The notes below the pieces were generated by a model. It was not told where the DNA came from. It made no database searches and worked only from the letters and a program-made list of their open reading frames with translations. Both the position numbers and the translations under genes were made by a program. From Zygaena filipendulae (Eukaryota; Arthropoda; Insecta; Lepidoptera; Zygaenidae), in contig OU015654.1 of assembly GCA_907165275.2 (NCBI GenBank), forward strand, positions 13,781,501 to 13,845,500: a stretch of 64,000 bases of DNA, in the 5' to 3' direction. This document shows positions 1 to 12,135 of this stretch, one piece after another (the first letter of the stretch is position 1; every line of letters begins with the position of its first letter).

Positions 1-350
1 CCGCGACTGCGCTCGCGAGGTGTTGTTCCGTCCAACCTTTTTTATTTACTAGATTTTTTGTGCAACAGTGACAATAGCGCAGTTCCAACAAGCCTTCAAA
101 ACTAATAAACTCACAAACTCTGGACTTTCCGCGGGAATTTCCTCGATAAAAAATACTCTATGTTACTCAATACGACCGTAACTTCCTACAAGTTAAATAA
201 TTTTCAAAATCGGTTCAGTAGATCCAGACATTACCCTCTACAACGTTACAAACTTACAAACCCTGCACAATTAACAAACTCACAAACTTTAGCTCTTTAT
301 AATATTAGTATATATCACAAAGAGAGTTTTCTCGATTAACCTATACGACG
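1..350. other. no gene seen
   Basis: Starts with a short CpG-containing stretch (CCGCGACTGCGCTCGCG) and then AT-rich sequence with repeated ACAAACTCACAAAC-like words. No ORF or known repeat boundary. Confidence 0.5.
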
Positions 351-352
351 TA

Positions 353-565
353 TCCTTACATAAATATTATAAAAGAAAGTCCTCCATTGCATCTGTCTGT
401 CTGTCTGTGTGTTTGCGATAAACCTAAAAAACCACTGAACAGATTTTCATGCGATGTCACCATTAGATAGAGTGATTCAAGAGGAAGGTTTATACGTATA
501 GTTTATCGCGTAATTACCGCGGAAAATCCGACATTACCGCAGGTGAAATCGCGGGGGACACCTAG
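353..565 (+). mobile_element. Helitron, Hel-C-like
   Basis: TCCTTACATAAATATTATAA start; body with AGATAGAGTGATTCAAGAGG; 3' end CGCAGGTGAAATCGCGGGGGACACCTAG followed by T. Confidence 0.8.
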
Positions 566-667
566 TTATCGATATTACACAGTTAATCGCTTATTACACT
601 TTACAATTTGTCAGACACCAATCTAGGAAATCGGAAGGTGTAATCGAAGTTAGAACAGTTGGTTCCG

Positions 668-811
668 ATTTAGGATTAGCGAGTGAGAGAGAGAGAGAGA
701 GAGAGCGAGTGATCACACTATATTAAAATGTACCCTAGAGTAGTCGACTTAGGGTACAATTTAGTGTAGTGTGATTACTCGCTCTCTCTCTCTCACTCAC
801 TGATCCTAAAT
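668..811. mobile_element. foldback element with (GA)n/(TC)n arms
   Basis: Arms pair end to end: TTTAGGATTAGCGAGTGAGA against TCTCACTCACTGATCCTAAA. Inner blocks TGATCACACTA and ATGTACCCTA also pair with their complements. The loop is about 10 bases, around GTAGTCGAC. Confidence 0.85.
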
Positions 812-818
812 TGTATCC

Positions 819-1149
819 AATAGGCTAGTTTCCTAAATTTTTTTTTTAGTCCGTTTTGTAGATTATTAAAAAATATTGGACACGTATTTTTTTATTTTTT
901 ATGTAACCAAAAAGTAACGGAGATATATCAAGTCGAAATTTCACATGACGTCACGCCTCGCTACAGTTTGTTCGCACGTTATAGCGAGCGGTGACGTCAC
1001 GAGTCCCCCACCCTAAACTTTAATGCGCTTTATCTATGCATATTTCCATTATTTTAAAACAGCAAAAAATACGTGTCTTTTATTTTTTTATTATCTAACT
1101 GACGGACTAAATAGAATTTTGATTTTTTTACCCAGGAAACTAGCCTATT
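819..1149 (+). mobile_element. TIR MITE family 1, copy A
   Basis: AATAGGCTAGTTTCCT at the left is matched by AGGAAACTAGCCTATT at the right. Subterminal TTAGTCCGT/ACGGACTAA and central TGACGTCAC/GTGACGTCA also pair, making a near-complete palindrome. Related copies are at 14268-14530 and 21582-21891. Confidence 0.85.
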
Positions 1150-1616
1150 TAGCATCCTAAATTGGAAGTAGTGTACCTACCCGGTAAGATTGAAGACTCT
1201 TGAGCGTGAACATGGAAACAGAATGTCGCAAATTGACCTGAAACCCAACAATGGGCTAGGAGCAGTGCGTCGAACGGATTCGCTTCGAACGTATATGTAC
1301 ATAATATTTAACAGTTTTGTTACTTCACTTACATAACAATGTCATACTACACCGTGAGTGACATACTACAATGTGTGGGTATAGTCAACACCATAAACAT
1401 GTGAGCACTTTTGTCAGTCGTTGAACTCTATTGTTACCGCAAAAGATTCAATGAGTGTCAAAGGTGATTACATATTTCTGATGCTGACTGTACAGGTTGG
1501 CACTACTGTCGTCTGTCAGTGACCTAGTATTGTGATTTATTTGAAGACATTATATTATACAGAGCGTAAAGACAAATGAAGAACGTTTTGAAGGAATGTC
1601 CAGTATCCGATTCTTA

Positions 1617-1765
1617 TCCTTACTATGTATTATGAATGCGAAAGTGAGTTTGTTTGTTATTTGTTTGTTACGCTTTCACGCCTTAATGGCTCAACCGATC
1701 ATGATAAAATTTTGCATACACGTCTTCAAGGGTACAGAAAAAGACATAGGAACTTTTTATCCCTT
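1617..1765 (+). mobile_element. Helitron Hel-A, 3'-truncated
   Basis: TCCTTACTATGTATTATGAA start, TTACGCTTTCACGCCTTAAT and GGGTACAGAAAAAGACATAG body; the 3' hairpin is missing. Confidence 0.75.
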
Positions 1766-2394
1766 TTTTTATACCACGTAAGTTGTTTTTATCGTTTTAG
1801 GAGTAAAAATTTATATTTTTTTTATGTCCGTAGTTTCTGATAAAAACTGAATATTTTTCATTTTAACCGCGCTTAACCGAAAACAAAATATGCAAGTAGC
1901 CTTACTTGCACATTTTTAGGAACATCCGACAAGGACGGAGCGAAAGTACAACAGTGTAATTTCAACACGTGTTATAAATATTCAAATAATAGATCTGATT
2001 TAAAAACAAAATTTCACATAGAGTTTGGGCATAAATAATTTCTATTTCACGTCACATTATACTATGTATATGTCGTATTATATGTAAATAAATGTAAGTA
2101 TGTTTGTTGAAATAGGTATGTGCAGTAGGTATTACGTATGGTTAAGACCTTGACCGATAGCTGGTACCTACTTGGCGACCGGCTCCGTCTGGTTCACTCA
2201 TTGCGTAACAAATAATTAGAAAAGCTTTAAAGATAAAAAATTTGCCGTTTAATTATTTTAGGAACAACTCTAATCTACCTATTGCTATTTTAATTTTTTT
2301 ATTCATGCCTAGAAAGTTTTATTGTTTTATGGTAACTTTTGAAAGCTTGTTTAGTTTATATTTCTCTATAATAATATCATATTTTAAATAAGTA

Positions 2395-2604
2395 TCTACC
2401 TACCCAAAATTATAAATGTGAAAGTGTGGATGTTAGAATGTTTGGATGTTTGTTACTCAATCACGCAAAAACGGCTGAACGGATTTGGATGAAATTTGGC
2501 ATGCACGTTGTCAAGGGTACAGAAAACAACATAGGGTACTTTTGAATCCGTAATTCCAGCGGGAACTCCGAAATTACCGCGGGTGAAACCGCGGGGCACA
2601 GCTA
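2395..2604 (+). mobile_element. Helitron Hel-A
   Basis: Complete body with GGCATGCACGTTGTCAAGGG; 3' hairpin ACCGCGGGTGAAACCGCGG and CACAGCTAT, so the final CTAG is mutated. Confidence 0.82.
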
Positions 2605-3103
2605 TTTTTATAATAATTTGTAACAAAGTCGCTTTTCGCTTTTGTCTGTATGTTCGCTTAGTTTTAAACAACACTACGAAGTTTTTTTTTATTTATGATC
2701 TTCATTTACAGAGTTTCTTCCGAAAGGTTTACTTTTTTAAGAGTTCCCTAGGGAACCGAAAAATTGTGAAATTGTGGGCTTAAACGGGGGGGCCATGTAG
2801 TGGAATAGTAATTACGAGTCATAGAAACAATAGGTATTTCACGGGTGGTGGAATCACCCTACCACGTCTCTTGGCTCGAACGTAATTTAGTGTATACAAT
2901 GCGACGAAAAGTTATAATGAATGAATTTATATTCTTGAAGTAGCTAACTTCACATTAGGTTATGCTTGAAACAATTTGACCTATGGTCTAGACATAAAGA
3001 TGTCCGTTTACTATCTGACAGCAAAAATAATATTAACATTTATAGTAACAATTTACATTTAAAAAACTTGAATATAAGATATAAATGTAAAAGATATATT
3101 TTT

Positions 3104-3564
3104 ATATAGATGTGCCCCGCGGTTTCACCAGCGGTAATTTTGGAGCTCCCACGGGAATTCCGGGATAAAAGTACCCTATGTCCTTCTCTGTACCCTTGAC
3201 AACCTGCATGCCAAATTTCATCCAAATCCGATCGGCCGTTTTTGCGTGATTGAGTAAACGTATGCGAAAGCGCATTTTCATCCGACTTGCTTCAAATTTA
3301 TCGTCACTGCTCAGCTCCTATGTGTCTTAACGTTATGCTATATAGCCAGGAGTATGGACTACAATCGTACTAAGTTTGGTTAAAATCCCTTCAGTAGTTT
3401 TTGACCCATGCGTGCACATACAGACAGACAGACAGACAGACAAAAAATTTACTGATTGCATTTTTGGCATCAATATCGATCACCATTCATCGTCCAATAT
3501 TAATTTTGAATATATATTCAATGTACAGAATTGACCTCTCTACAGTTTAATTATAAGTATAGAT
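3104..3564 (-). mobile_element. Helitron Hel-D, long form
   Basis: Minus-strand 5' end TCTATACTTATAATTAAACT, a long middle with (GTCT)n, then the Hel-A-like part and hairpin, ending near 3106 in a mutated CATCTA. This is one of the longest copies (about 460 bp). Confidence 0.72.
3421..3443 (+). repeat. (CAGA)n microsatellite
   Basis: Internal to the long Helitron at 3104-3564; a similar tract is at 50104-50127. Confidence 0.85.
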
Positions 3565-3734
3565 GTGAATAATAATATTAATCATTATAATAATGTTGTA
3601 GGTACCAGACAACTGATGTTTTTATGATCTGCTAAACAGTTAGACTCAGAATAAGAAATTTCTTCACACAAATGTTTACCCTGATACGGTGATAAAGAAT
3701 ATTAATGAAATTTTGACGCCTGGAGCCTTTGGGA

Positions 3735-3795
3735 TTTTGTTTTTGGAACTCGCGTTATGGGCAAGGAATGTTGTTGGTCATAGTGAATAGGGGCC
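3735..3795 (-). mobile_element. TIR MITE family 2, end fragment
   Basis: CTCGCGTTATGGGCAAGGAA followed by GGTCATAGTGAATAGGGGCCC is the terminal region shared with 19757-19986 and 51589-51814. Confidence 0.7.
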
Positions 3796-4019
3796 CAGAC
3801 GACATAAACGCGCTTCTAAGCTTTTATCACACAATTATATTCCTTAATAGATTCTATAAGTATACATGAACGCGACAATCCGACGTTTTCTTCGCAGGGG
3901 AATCACAAAGGGGAATTTTTTATGGGTTTGTTTGTATATATATACGAGGTAATCTCTGGAACTAATAGATCAATTTTGAAAATTACTTAAATAAAACTAG
4001 CGTATCCCTTAGTAACATG

Positions 4020-4224
4020 GAATCCTTCATCCTGAACAGTGAGTTCCCGGGGTGATCCAAGAGTTTACGCGAGATACGGCGAACAGCTCTATTCAGTAAA
4101 TATGTAGTTAGTTACTGGTAATTTAGGTTTGGGATACGATATAGGATACCCACTTGTTTATCCCGGCATAAAGTTCCCGAAAGAATTCCGACATTGACGA
4201 AGGTGAAACCATGGGAACAGCTAG
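4020..4224 (+). mobile_element. Helitron, diverged
   Basis: 3' end GAAGGTGAAACCATGGGAAC then AGCTAG (4219-4224) with T following. The 5' limit is uncertain; upstream words near 3960 resemble Hel-E. Confidence 0.6.
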
Positions 4225-4339
4225 TATATAATTACTCATAAGAGTAAAATCCGCGATTCTGTACATTGAATATTTTTTACAAAAATTGACAGGGGGCGAT
4301 AAAAGAAGAGTAACCAACCACAAAAAAAACGTTTTTAAA

Positions 4340-4512
4340 ATTCTTTTCTGTCTATCTGTTTGCGATTATCTCCGAATCTACTAAACGGATTTCACAGGTA
4401 TATTAAGCGTAGCCTCGAGCTATACATATAGGCTTTATTTAATTTAAATCGGATGTCGGAAAAAAAGTTGTTATATGAAAACGTTTCACGCGGGCGAAAC
4501 CGCGGGGCACAT
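4340..4512 (+). mobile_element. Helitron, diverged
   Basis: TCTGTCTATCTGTTTGCGAT start region and CGCGGGCGAAACCGCGGGGC end; terminal CTAG mutated to TCAG. Confidence 0.6.
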
Positions 4513-5079
4513 CAGGTGAAGTAATAAGTGCAATCAATACTTAACTGTCAAATACGTAATCAAATATTTTAATAGACAATAGTTATTTTTTTACCTAAAA
4601 TGCGTTAGCGATTTGACTAAATAATCGTTTGACACCATTTTATCTTGATGCACATTGCGTAGCAGTTCGGATCGTTTAGTTCTATGTTCTAATTGACGAG
4701 TTAATATTAATCGGCTCTTTAGTTTTGTAGTTTACGATCGGAGATGTTTTGCAAACCGCAAATGTATATTAGGTACCTACAAATCCTACGATTACTGCTG
4801 AGTACATATAGTAACGTCATTCCTATCTCATGCTACTGCAATACTCAGCAGGACGCGTTGCTTTTAGCAGTCCTTTCGGAAACTTTTCCATGTTGTAGGT
4901 ACAGTTGTACAGTTATAAACAAAATTCTAAATAAATTATTTTTAATACAGACGTAGGTATGATGCTTCGTACATGTCAAGTTTCATAACTGTAAAACTGG
5001 CCGGCACTTTATGTGCCATGTTGATAGACTGGAAGTTACACAAGAAATAAAATAACTAAAACAACAAAACACACATATT

Positions 5080-5212
5080 TTCTGTCTGTTCGCGATAAAC
5101 TCGAAGACTATTTGAAGGAATTTTCATGTGGTTTTTACCAATATATCTATTATGTTTCACCAATATGATAAGTGATTCATGAGGAAAGTTTAAACGTATA
5201 GCAAACTAAGCA
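5080..5212 (+). mobile_element. Helitron Hel-C fragment
   Basis: TCTGTCTGTTCGCGATAAAC and AAGTGATTCATGAGGAAAGT body words; the 3' hairpin is absent. Confidence 0.55.
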
Positions 5213-5796
5213 GAACTTGTACTATGTGATATAATACTTTTAATATACCTTCTTTGTATAAGATAACTTTATACATACATAATATCTACAAAAAATTGAA
5301 ACTCTTTTATGTGAACTTTTGAATTTTTGTGACTTATCCCGACGCAGATGTTGAACCTTATGACACTTTGTGTAAGTCAGGTTTACTAACCACTTAACCA
5401 ACTGTGCCGGTGCATAGACTAACATAACCACACAGAAGTCAAGTTTACATACACAGATATTAAAGAATAATTTTTGACATGTATATTTAGCTCTCCCTCT
5501 CTTTTTACCACTGTACCTACGTAACTATATTGTTTATTGGTAGGTAAAAAAGAGACAAATATAGTAAAAAAGACGCCGCTTTTCTTGTAGTTATGTAGGT
5601 AAATATGTATTCACAATTATTATTCCACAGACGTATATTCATATTTTTATGTTAACAGCTCGCCAGTTGGCGCTCTGTACACTATTGAATTCTCTGACCT
5701 TTAGCAGTTCCAATTTCTGCTTCTTGCGCTAGTGCTTATTAAATATTTATACATACTGAAGGTCTTAAGTACCGATGAGAATTTGTTACGTTTAGA

Positions 5797-6146
5797 TTTT
5801 TTTTATGCCATAGGGGGTAAACGGGCAAGTGGTACACCTGGTGGTAAGTGATTACCGCCGCCCATAGACATCTGCAACACCAGAAGGCAGTGCGTTGCCG
5901 ATCTGGAATGGGGATGAGAACTGGCTTTCAAGTGGGGCTGCCGGAGCACACCGTTAGGTGTTTGGCGACAGATTTATCTACAACTTGAAGGAGGTAGCTA
6001 GCCAGCCGGGCACTAGAGAGCGCCCTACCACCATGCTATGGTTTCCTCACGGTATTTTCCTTCACCGACAGGTCAAACTCATTGTTAGGTTTTAACCTAC
6101 GCCTTGCGGCGTTTGATCCGAACGCAACAACCACTGAGCCATCTAT
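5797..6146 (-). mobile_element. tRNA-derived SINE
   Basis: On the minus strand the head reads TGGCTCAGTGGTTGTTGCG (A-box-like), then TTCGGATCAAAC (B-box-like), then a body with GCACTGCCTTCTGGTGTTGC and the CACTTGCCCGTTTACCCCC tail region, ending in an AT-rich tail near 5797. Confidence 0.7.
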
Positions 6147-6187
6147 ATTCTATAGTGTATTCTCCCCAGTCCCCAGTTTAAAACGTG

Positions 6188-6240
6188 TTAATTTCGAACT
6201 TCCCGCAAGAATTCTGGGATGAAAAGTACCGTATGTACTT
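6188..6240 (-). mobile_element. Helitron remnant
   Basis: TTCCCGCAAGAATTCTGGGA and GAAAAGTACCGTATGT, only the internal part near the 3' end. Confidence 0.5.
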
Positions 6241-6381
6241 TTATATAGGTATGTATCTCTGAGAGATACCCTCTCTCTGTACCGGAGGTTGTCTATGAAA
6301 TGATTGCTTTTACCTATTGTACGTATTTACAATATGTTTCTGAGTGTTTTTGAAAGTTTTGTTTCTCTACTGTGTGTGTAA

Positions 6382-6580
6382 TCCTACTAATATTATAAAT
6401 GTGAAAGTGTGGATCTTTGGATGTTTGTTACTCAATCACGCAAAAACGGTTGAACGGATTTGGATGAAATTTGTCATGCACGTTGTCAGGGGTACATAGA
6501 AGGACATAGGGTACTTTTTATATCGGAATTCCCGCGGGAACTCCAGAATTATCGTGGGTGAAACCGCGGGGCACAGCTAG
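6382..6580 (+). mobile_element. Helitron Hel-A, reference-quality copy
   Basis: A|TCCTACTAATATTATAAATG at the 5' end and GGTGAAACCGCGGGGCACAG CTAG|T at the 3' end. 199 bp, no ORF. The hairpin stem sits about ten bases before CTAG, as Helitron ends require. Confidence 0.92.
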
Positions 6581-6741
6581 TAAAGTAAATATTTTATTTT
6601 ATTTGAAGCGAGAGTTTTATCATTTAGGTCTTGTAATAGGAGAGTTACTATAACCCTGTTATAAATAGTTTTGGTGAGAATTGCGAAACCAACATGGACG
6701 AAATCGAGAGGAGGAGCAACTAATATTACAGGTGAAGTTTC

Positions 6742-6885
6742 TTAGTTTGTGACGTCATAGGGCGTAATCTACTGAACCGATTTTGAAAATTCTTTCACTA
6801 ATAAGAAGCTACGGTAGTCTTGAGTGACATAGGGTACTTTTCATCCCGAAATTCCCACGGGAACCCCGAAATTACCACGGGTGAA
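6742..6885 (+). mobile_element. Helitron Hel-E, 3'-truncated
   Basis: GTGACGTCATAGGGCGTAAT, CTACTGAACCGATTTTGAAA and CCACGGGTGAAAG; the terminal 20 bases are lost. Confidence 0.65.
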
Positions 6886-7954
6886 AGTTATATTATAAAG
6901 ATCTGCGGTTTCGCAAGAAATTAAATTGTCTCCTTCGAATCGTCTGTCAAAGTTATTCTATTTACAAAATATCTTTTGACTCGAATCTGTTAAGTCATGA
7001 GTTTGCTAAGTCATGCAATCTTTTGACAATATTAGCGCGGTCGCATGTAGGCTGACGATTTATGATTTTTTTTTTCTTATTTCGAAGGATGTCCCGATTA
7101 CGTTGCTTTGTGTCGTCATAAGCGACCAAATAAAGACATTCCGCTAGGTCCGATGTTCTGATATTCCGAGGTCATGAAGAGTTGCAAAACAATTATTATG
7201 GCTTTGGCTACGGTAATAAACAGACCAGTGTTTTGTGACTCTTTTGCAAATTACTAACCACTTTTAGTCACTACGGTGTAAAACTAGTGCTAACCGCCAT
7301 AAAAAAGCATTAATTATGTTGTAAGATAGATATTTTATTTAAAAAGAAATCAGTAATAGGATTATAGGAATAATAAGGAAAATTATTATAAAATAAATAA
7401 TAATTTTCAATGATAATTCTGTGTTAGAACATGCATTTTTGTTCAATATGATATATACATATACTTAAACAAAAAATATTTTTCCATGAATTTATTATTA
7501 AATTAAATACTTATCTTAGATTATTTTACCAAGCTACTTTAAATAAAATTGAAACTTTGAAAATTTTGATGTGTTTTTATTTTAATTAGGTACCTATCCT
7601 TTTTTTAAATATCATACCTAAAAAATAAATTTATCAATATAGCAGGTAGGTATTCTAAAATAAATTACTATTTCAGCATTCACTTCTATTATATTTATAA
7701 TATACATAGTTAATGATGGCTTTTTTATAAACAGAATATTTTATTTTAAGAATTAGCTAACTGCAAATCGATAGGTATAATAAATTCTTAAATTATTCAT
7801 AAAATTGTCCATAAAAAACAGATTAAGCTAGTACCTACAAATTTATATGCAGTGTTAAAGAATATAACATCGTGATGTTTCGGAACTTAATATTGATATG
7901 TTATTATTGAGTTGAGTTTTTATGTCTGTCTGTCTATATACTGGAAATATTTTA

Positions 7955-8060
7955 TTGGATAGATAGATAGATATTTTATTCTCTCTTTAAAAATTACATT
8001 TATGTAATAAATTATTAAATTTATTATAAAAAAAATTAATAAATTTAAATTACAGGGGAT
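7955..8060 (-). repeat. retroposon 3' tail with (GATA)n
   Basis: ATTGGATAGATAGATAGATA then TTTTATTCTCTCTTTAAAAATTACATT. The same start occurs at 39722-39775. Confidence 0.5.
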
Positions 8061-8384
8061 ATATTGGTTTTAACTGCCAACCAATTTCATTACCGTATAA
8101 AAAAAACTATTGGGAAATTCAACGATTAGGTATATAACTAGAATAGAATATTTTCTAACAATCTATCTGTAACTTCGCTACAAAACATCCTCTCTGTAGT
8201 GTTTTTGCAATATCCGCCACCAATCACCATGAACTGTGTCAATTAGTTCACTATATTCCGAAAGCAATGAAAACTTTATGGCACATCGCTATTCAGTATG
8301 ACATGTGGGTATCTTTATTATCTTTGTGATGAGTAGGATGCTGTACAGTCGGCAGTAAACTACGTGAACACCTTCAATTATTTA

Positions 8385-8577
8385 ATAGCTGTTCCCCGCG
8401 GTTTCACCCTCGGTAATTTGGAAGTTCCCGCGGAAATTCCGGGGTAAAAAGTACCCTACGTCTCTCTCTGTATACCTAACAACGTGTATACAAAATTTCA
8501 TGACAACAAATTGAGTAGTTAAGCCGTGAAAGCGTAACAAACAAACAAACTCACTTTCGGATTTATGATAGTAAGGA
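8385..8577 (-). mobile_element. Helitron Hel-A
   Basis: Minus 5' end TCCTTACTATCATAAATCCG, 3' hairpin with ACCGCGGGGAACAGCTAT (CTAG mutated). Confidence 0.85.
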
Positions 8578-9651
8578 TTTAAACTTACTCTCTGCCTATC
8601 AAACTTCAGAATGTTCAGAAAGTGCACACTTATCAGTCTTCAAACGGTAGTCTACCTTCATTGCAACCAGAAGCATTGTTTGTCAAGAGTGTAGGTAGGT
8701 ATATCAAAAGTTCACATATTTTTGTTGCTGACTGCACAGCGCCCACAATCGCAGCCCACATGTCAATGTCGATCGATGCGTCGATACATACATAACGAAC
8801 ACTGGGAACGCGACAGATCCGCGATATGCGCGCTTTGAATAGATCCATCTGTGAGATGCGATATCAACATAACTAATATCAATATATTTTATCTACGGGC
8901 GTGGCGGATAATCCGGTTTTTAGATATTATATCGGTCTCTGTTTTCAGACGCTATCTCGACGAATACTAACTGACACTGCTGGTCCGTCCTCGACTATGA
9001 TTGTGCCCTGATCTATGATCCACCTAGGGTTGCCACCGTTTATTTGGAAAATAGTATTTGTCCGAAAAAAGATGCAAAAATATACCTTGTACTTTTGGGA
9101 AATGCAGGAAAAAAAATAGTACATATTTATTTTTAATTATTACAACTTGTACTTCTTCTTCTTCTTTAATAATGGCGTCTATAATTATAATTTGCCAATG
9201 ACAATGTTTCTTAATAATAACAATCTCTTCATCTACTTCTTCAATTATGACGAATCGCCAATGACAATGTTAGATTGTTCCCCAAGTTAAAACGTGGCTC
9301 TCTTCAAAGCCAGTTTCCTGCTCAGGGTCCAAAATAGATGCTGAAAAGTGACTGAAATAACGAAAAACGTGACACGCGTGTTTTCGATACGGCTTTCACT
9401 CGTCAACAACCTTACAACTTGTATCGGGATTATTCGGGCAGCATTCATCTACAAATTATTGCTAGTTTGACAGTTGACGTTTTGTTGCCGCGTATGCGTT
9501 TCCCAGACTGGTCACAGTAATACAAAGAAGTGAGACAGTTAAAGTAGGGATGAAATATAGTATTTTTCGTACTATATTATTTTTCTATAATATATATTAC
9601 AATTGACTGAAATATACTGTATAAATATGCTATATAAATTACGTAAATAAG

Positions 9652-10258
9652 TTTTTCATTACTCATACTCGGAAAATAGGTCTGAAGTTGCCTGAGAAGC
9701 GGGTTGAAAGTAACCCTTTTCAGCCCTAGGGAGAATCGCTTTCAACTGACAACTGTCAAATTATTAAAAAAAAATAAGGTCTATTTTCACATTTCTATTG
9801 AACCATGTTTCAACTTTCTATACAGCCAGCGCGATGTACAATTGAAATAACGTTAAGTAGGTATTCATTAAAATAAAATTCACTCACTTTTTCTTAAGCT
9901 AATTCCTATTTATATTCTTTTATTTTCTTTAATTAATACTTAATAATTAAAGAAAATATTTTTTTTAGGTCGCCACAATGTAAATAAAAAATACTGGCTG
10001 AATAGCTAGCCGGCCAAAGAAAAAGAAATAGGTGGGAAAGTGTCAAGCGACTATCCGATCTTCACTCATTTTTTCTTTAGCTAATTCCTATTTTTATTTT
10101 GACTTTCCTTGCATTCGTAATGAAAAGCACAGTGTTATCCTCGGGAGAAAGACTTATTTAGTCCCTCGATCTATTGGCACCCTCGCTACGCTCGGGCGCC
10201 AAACCCCGTCTCGGGACTAGATAAGTTACTTTCACCTCTAAAATAACAATGTACTATT
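9652..10258 (+). mobile_element. 0.6-kb non-autonomous element, copy 1
   Basis: Nearly identical to 33468-34079 in the opposite orientation. It carries subterminal GAAAGTAAC words in inverted orientation near both ends. Near the right end it has a nested hairpin: CTTATTTAGTCCC pairs with GGGACTAGATAAG around GGCACCC/GGGCGCC. A 62-codon frame across the hairpin (10032-10220) has no recognisable domain. Superfamily not recognised. Confidence 0.75.
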
Positions 10259-10349
10259 ACTTCAATAACACGGAGGGAGTGAACAATTGAGGGAGTGAAA
10301 AATTCAAATAAAAATTAAATTTATCTCAATACATCAAAAAACTGCCAAG

Positions 10350-10396
10350 GAAATAAAAAATCTCAAGCGGATGAAACCGCGGGAGCCAGCTAGCTA
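10350..10396 (+). mobile_element. Helitron 3'-end remnant
   Basis: AAGCGGATGAAACCGCGGGA then GCCAGCTAGCTAG; only the terminus remains. Confidence 0.6.
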
Positions 10397-11040
10397 GTTA
10401 CTATGGATAGTGAATATGGATTCTATGCACTTAACCTTTCTATCTATCTAATTTTGCTATGTAAATTTCCGCACCATAAATTATAGGTATACAAATTAGT
10501 ATAATAATAAAAATAAAAAAAACCTATTATATATTTGTAATCGACATTGAACTCGTTTAATTGTTAATAAACAAATGAAAGAAATCGATGCAAGACTTTT
10601 AACAATAAAAATGGCGCAACTTACTAATAATAATTTCTAAAATGTTTTAGAAGTAATAATTTCTAAAACTTTTAGTAGATTTGATTTACAAATAGTGGAA
10701 TTGAGAGACTATAACTAAAATATTTGGGACGGACATTTTTGCGATTTGCCTGCTGCACAATTTGATCATAGTTTTCGTATTCCGTACGTATACGTCGTAC
10801 CAAACAATATTGACTTTGAAACATTCTATATTCTTATTACCTATCTAGTTAGAGTTAAGAATTTAACATCATCAGATGGCAGTTACGTACATTAATTCCA
10901 AAGGTATATTCTATCCAAGAAATATTTTCCGAATGAGATATTCTTCTTATAAGACGTTTGCCCACAATTTTCTTGAAAATAATATTATATAAATTTAAAA
11001 AATAACAAGTAGGTTATATTAATAAATGTAAATCATTTAT

Positions 11041-11570
11041 TTAAAAAAAAATCAAATTCAAAATTCAAAAGCTATTTATTACTTAGGATTGGTTACAATC
11101 ACTTGTAATCGTCAGCAGGTTCTTAGAACTATAAATTACCGTCAGTTCGGAGTACGTCCTCTGCTGAGAAGAACTGACAAGAAACTCAGCAGCGCTGTCT
11201 TTTAATGATCATACTTATAAACTAGGAGAACAAAAAATAGTAATTGGATAGAGCAATTCATTCCCAAACGTCTGTATCATTTAAATAGTCTACTACACTA
11301 TAATATGCTTTATCGCATAATCTTTGTTAATAAGTGTTTTGAATTTATTAATTGACAAATACTTTAAATGACTTAGAAATTTTATGGAGCCTAGTCTTAG
11401 TCACAGCGAGTTTATCTTTATTTCTTAAGTTTAGATTATGTAAACTCTAGCTGTTGTCACCAAAAATGGTAAACATCGGATTCTACAAAGTTTATGGTAT
11501 TGTGCTAATTCTTTGAATGAGTGGGAGAAGTAACAATTAAGAACTTTATTATAGCTTTTGTAATATAAAT
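11041..11570 (-). pseudogene. 5'-truncated LINE with decayed reverse-transcriptase C-terminus
   Basis: Minus-strand translation near 11455-11370 gives HNLNLRNKDKLAVTKTRLHK, followed by ISKSF. Further on come INKFKTLINKDYA and, after one frameshift, KAYYSVVDYLNDTDVWE and a stop (about 11252). This is the conserved C-terminal end of a lepidopteran LINE reverse transcriptase. Below it is the 3' UTR, ending in TTTTGAATTTTGAATTTGAT at about 11050. Stops and a frameshift make it dead. Confidence 0.78.
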
Positions 11571-12007
11571 TTATCATTGTACAATGAGTAAGTATTTAAG
11601 ATACTTTACGAAATTCGAAACATTAAATTTCGTTATTCGTTACAACATAGACTCGTTATTGATCGTCATCGTTAATCGTTATCTCGTCTCCACATTAAGG
11701 TGTTAATTAATTTATCGTTTTTGTTTAATGCATTAAGTATTTCAAAAACAATTGATGATTTTCATAAATTATGGATGACGCCAAATTAGGTCAAAGATTT
11801 TTTCGAAATTTTATGAAATGTCACTGGTAGAAGAAATTATGGAGTATAATAACATACCGTGTCATTTTTTAAACATTTTCTAACATTTGATATATTTGTA
11901 TAAAGTGCGAGTTCTATGTTCTCATTGGTTGTAACCCCGCAGTAGTGGCTCTAAAACCAAATATTTTCCGGTCAGATAAAAGGATAACCTAATGATATTT
12001 ATAATGT

Positions 12008-12110
12008 GCAACCAACCCGGCGCTTGGGTTTAAAGATTTAAACCTGAGCGTTTACAGGCTTTTATCTGGTTTAAACCCTATAAGAACCGGGTTTCGACCG
12101 GGTTGACTGC
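12008..12110. mobile_element. short TIR element next to the foldback
   Basis: GCAACCAACCCGG at the left and CCGGGTTGACTGC at the right form a terminal inverted repeat. Inner GGTTTAAA/TTTAAACC blocks also pair. 103 bp, non-coding. Confidence 0.65.
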
Positions 12111-12135
12111 CAATCTATAATGATGTACGTTTCGT

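Larger units (their letters stand above)
6886..9651. other. AT-rich intergenic or intronic stretch
   Basis: Apart from the tail at 7955 and the Helitron at 8385, I find only AT-rich sequence and a GC-richer patch at 8680-9010 with no usable frame. Confidence 0.5.

Noticed and set aside
10032..10220. 62-codon frame conserved in the two 0.6-kb elements
   Set aside because: Conservation is explained by recent copying of the element; the frame crosses a palindromic hairpin and has no domain.
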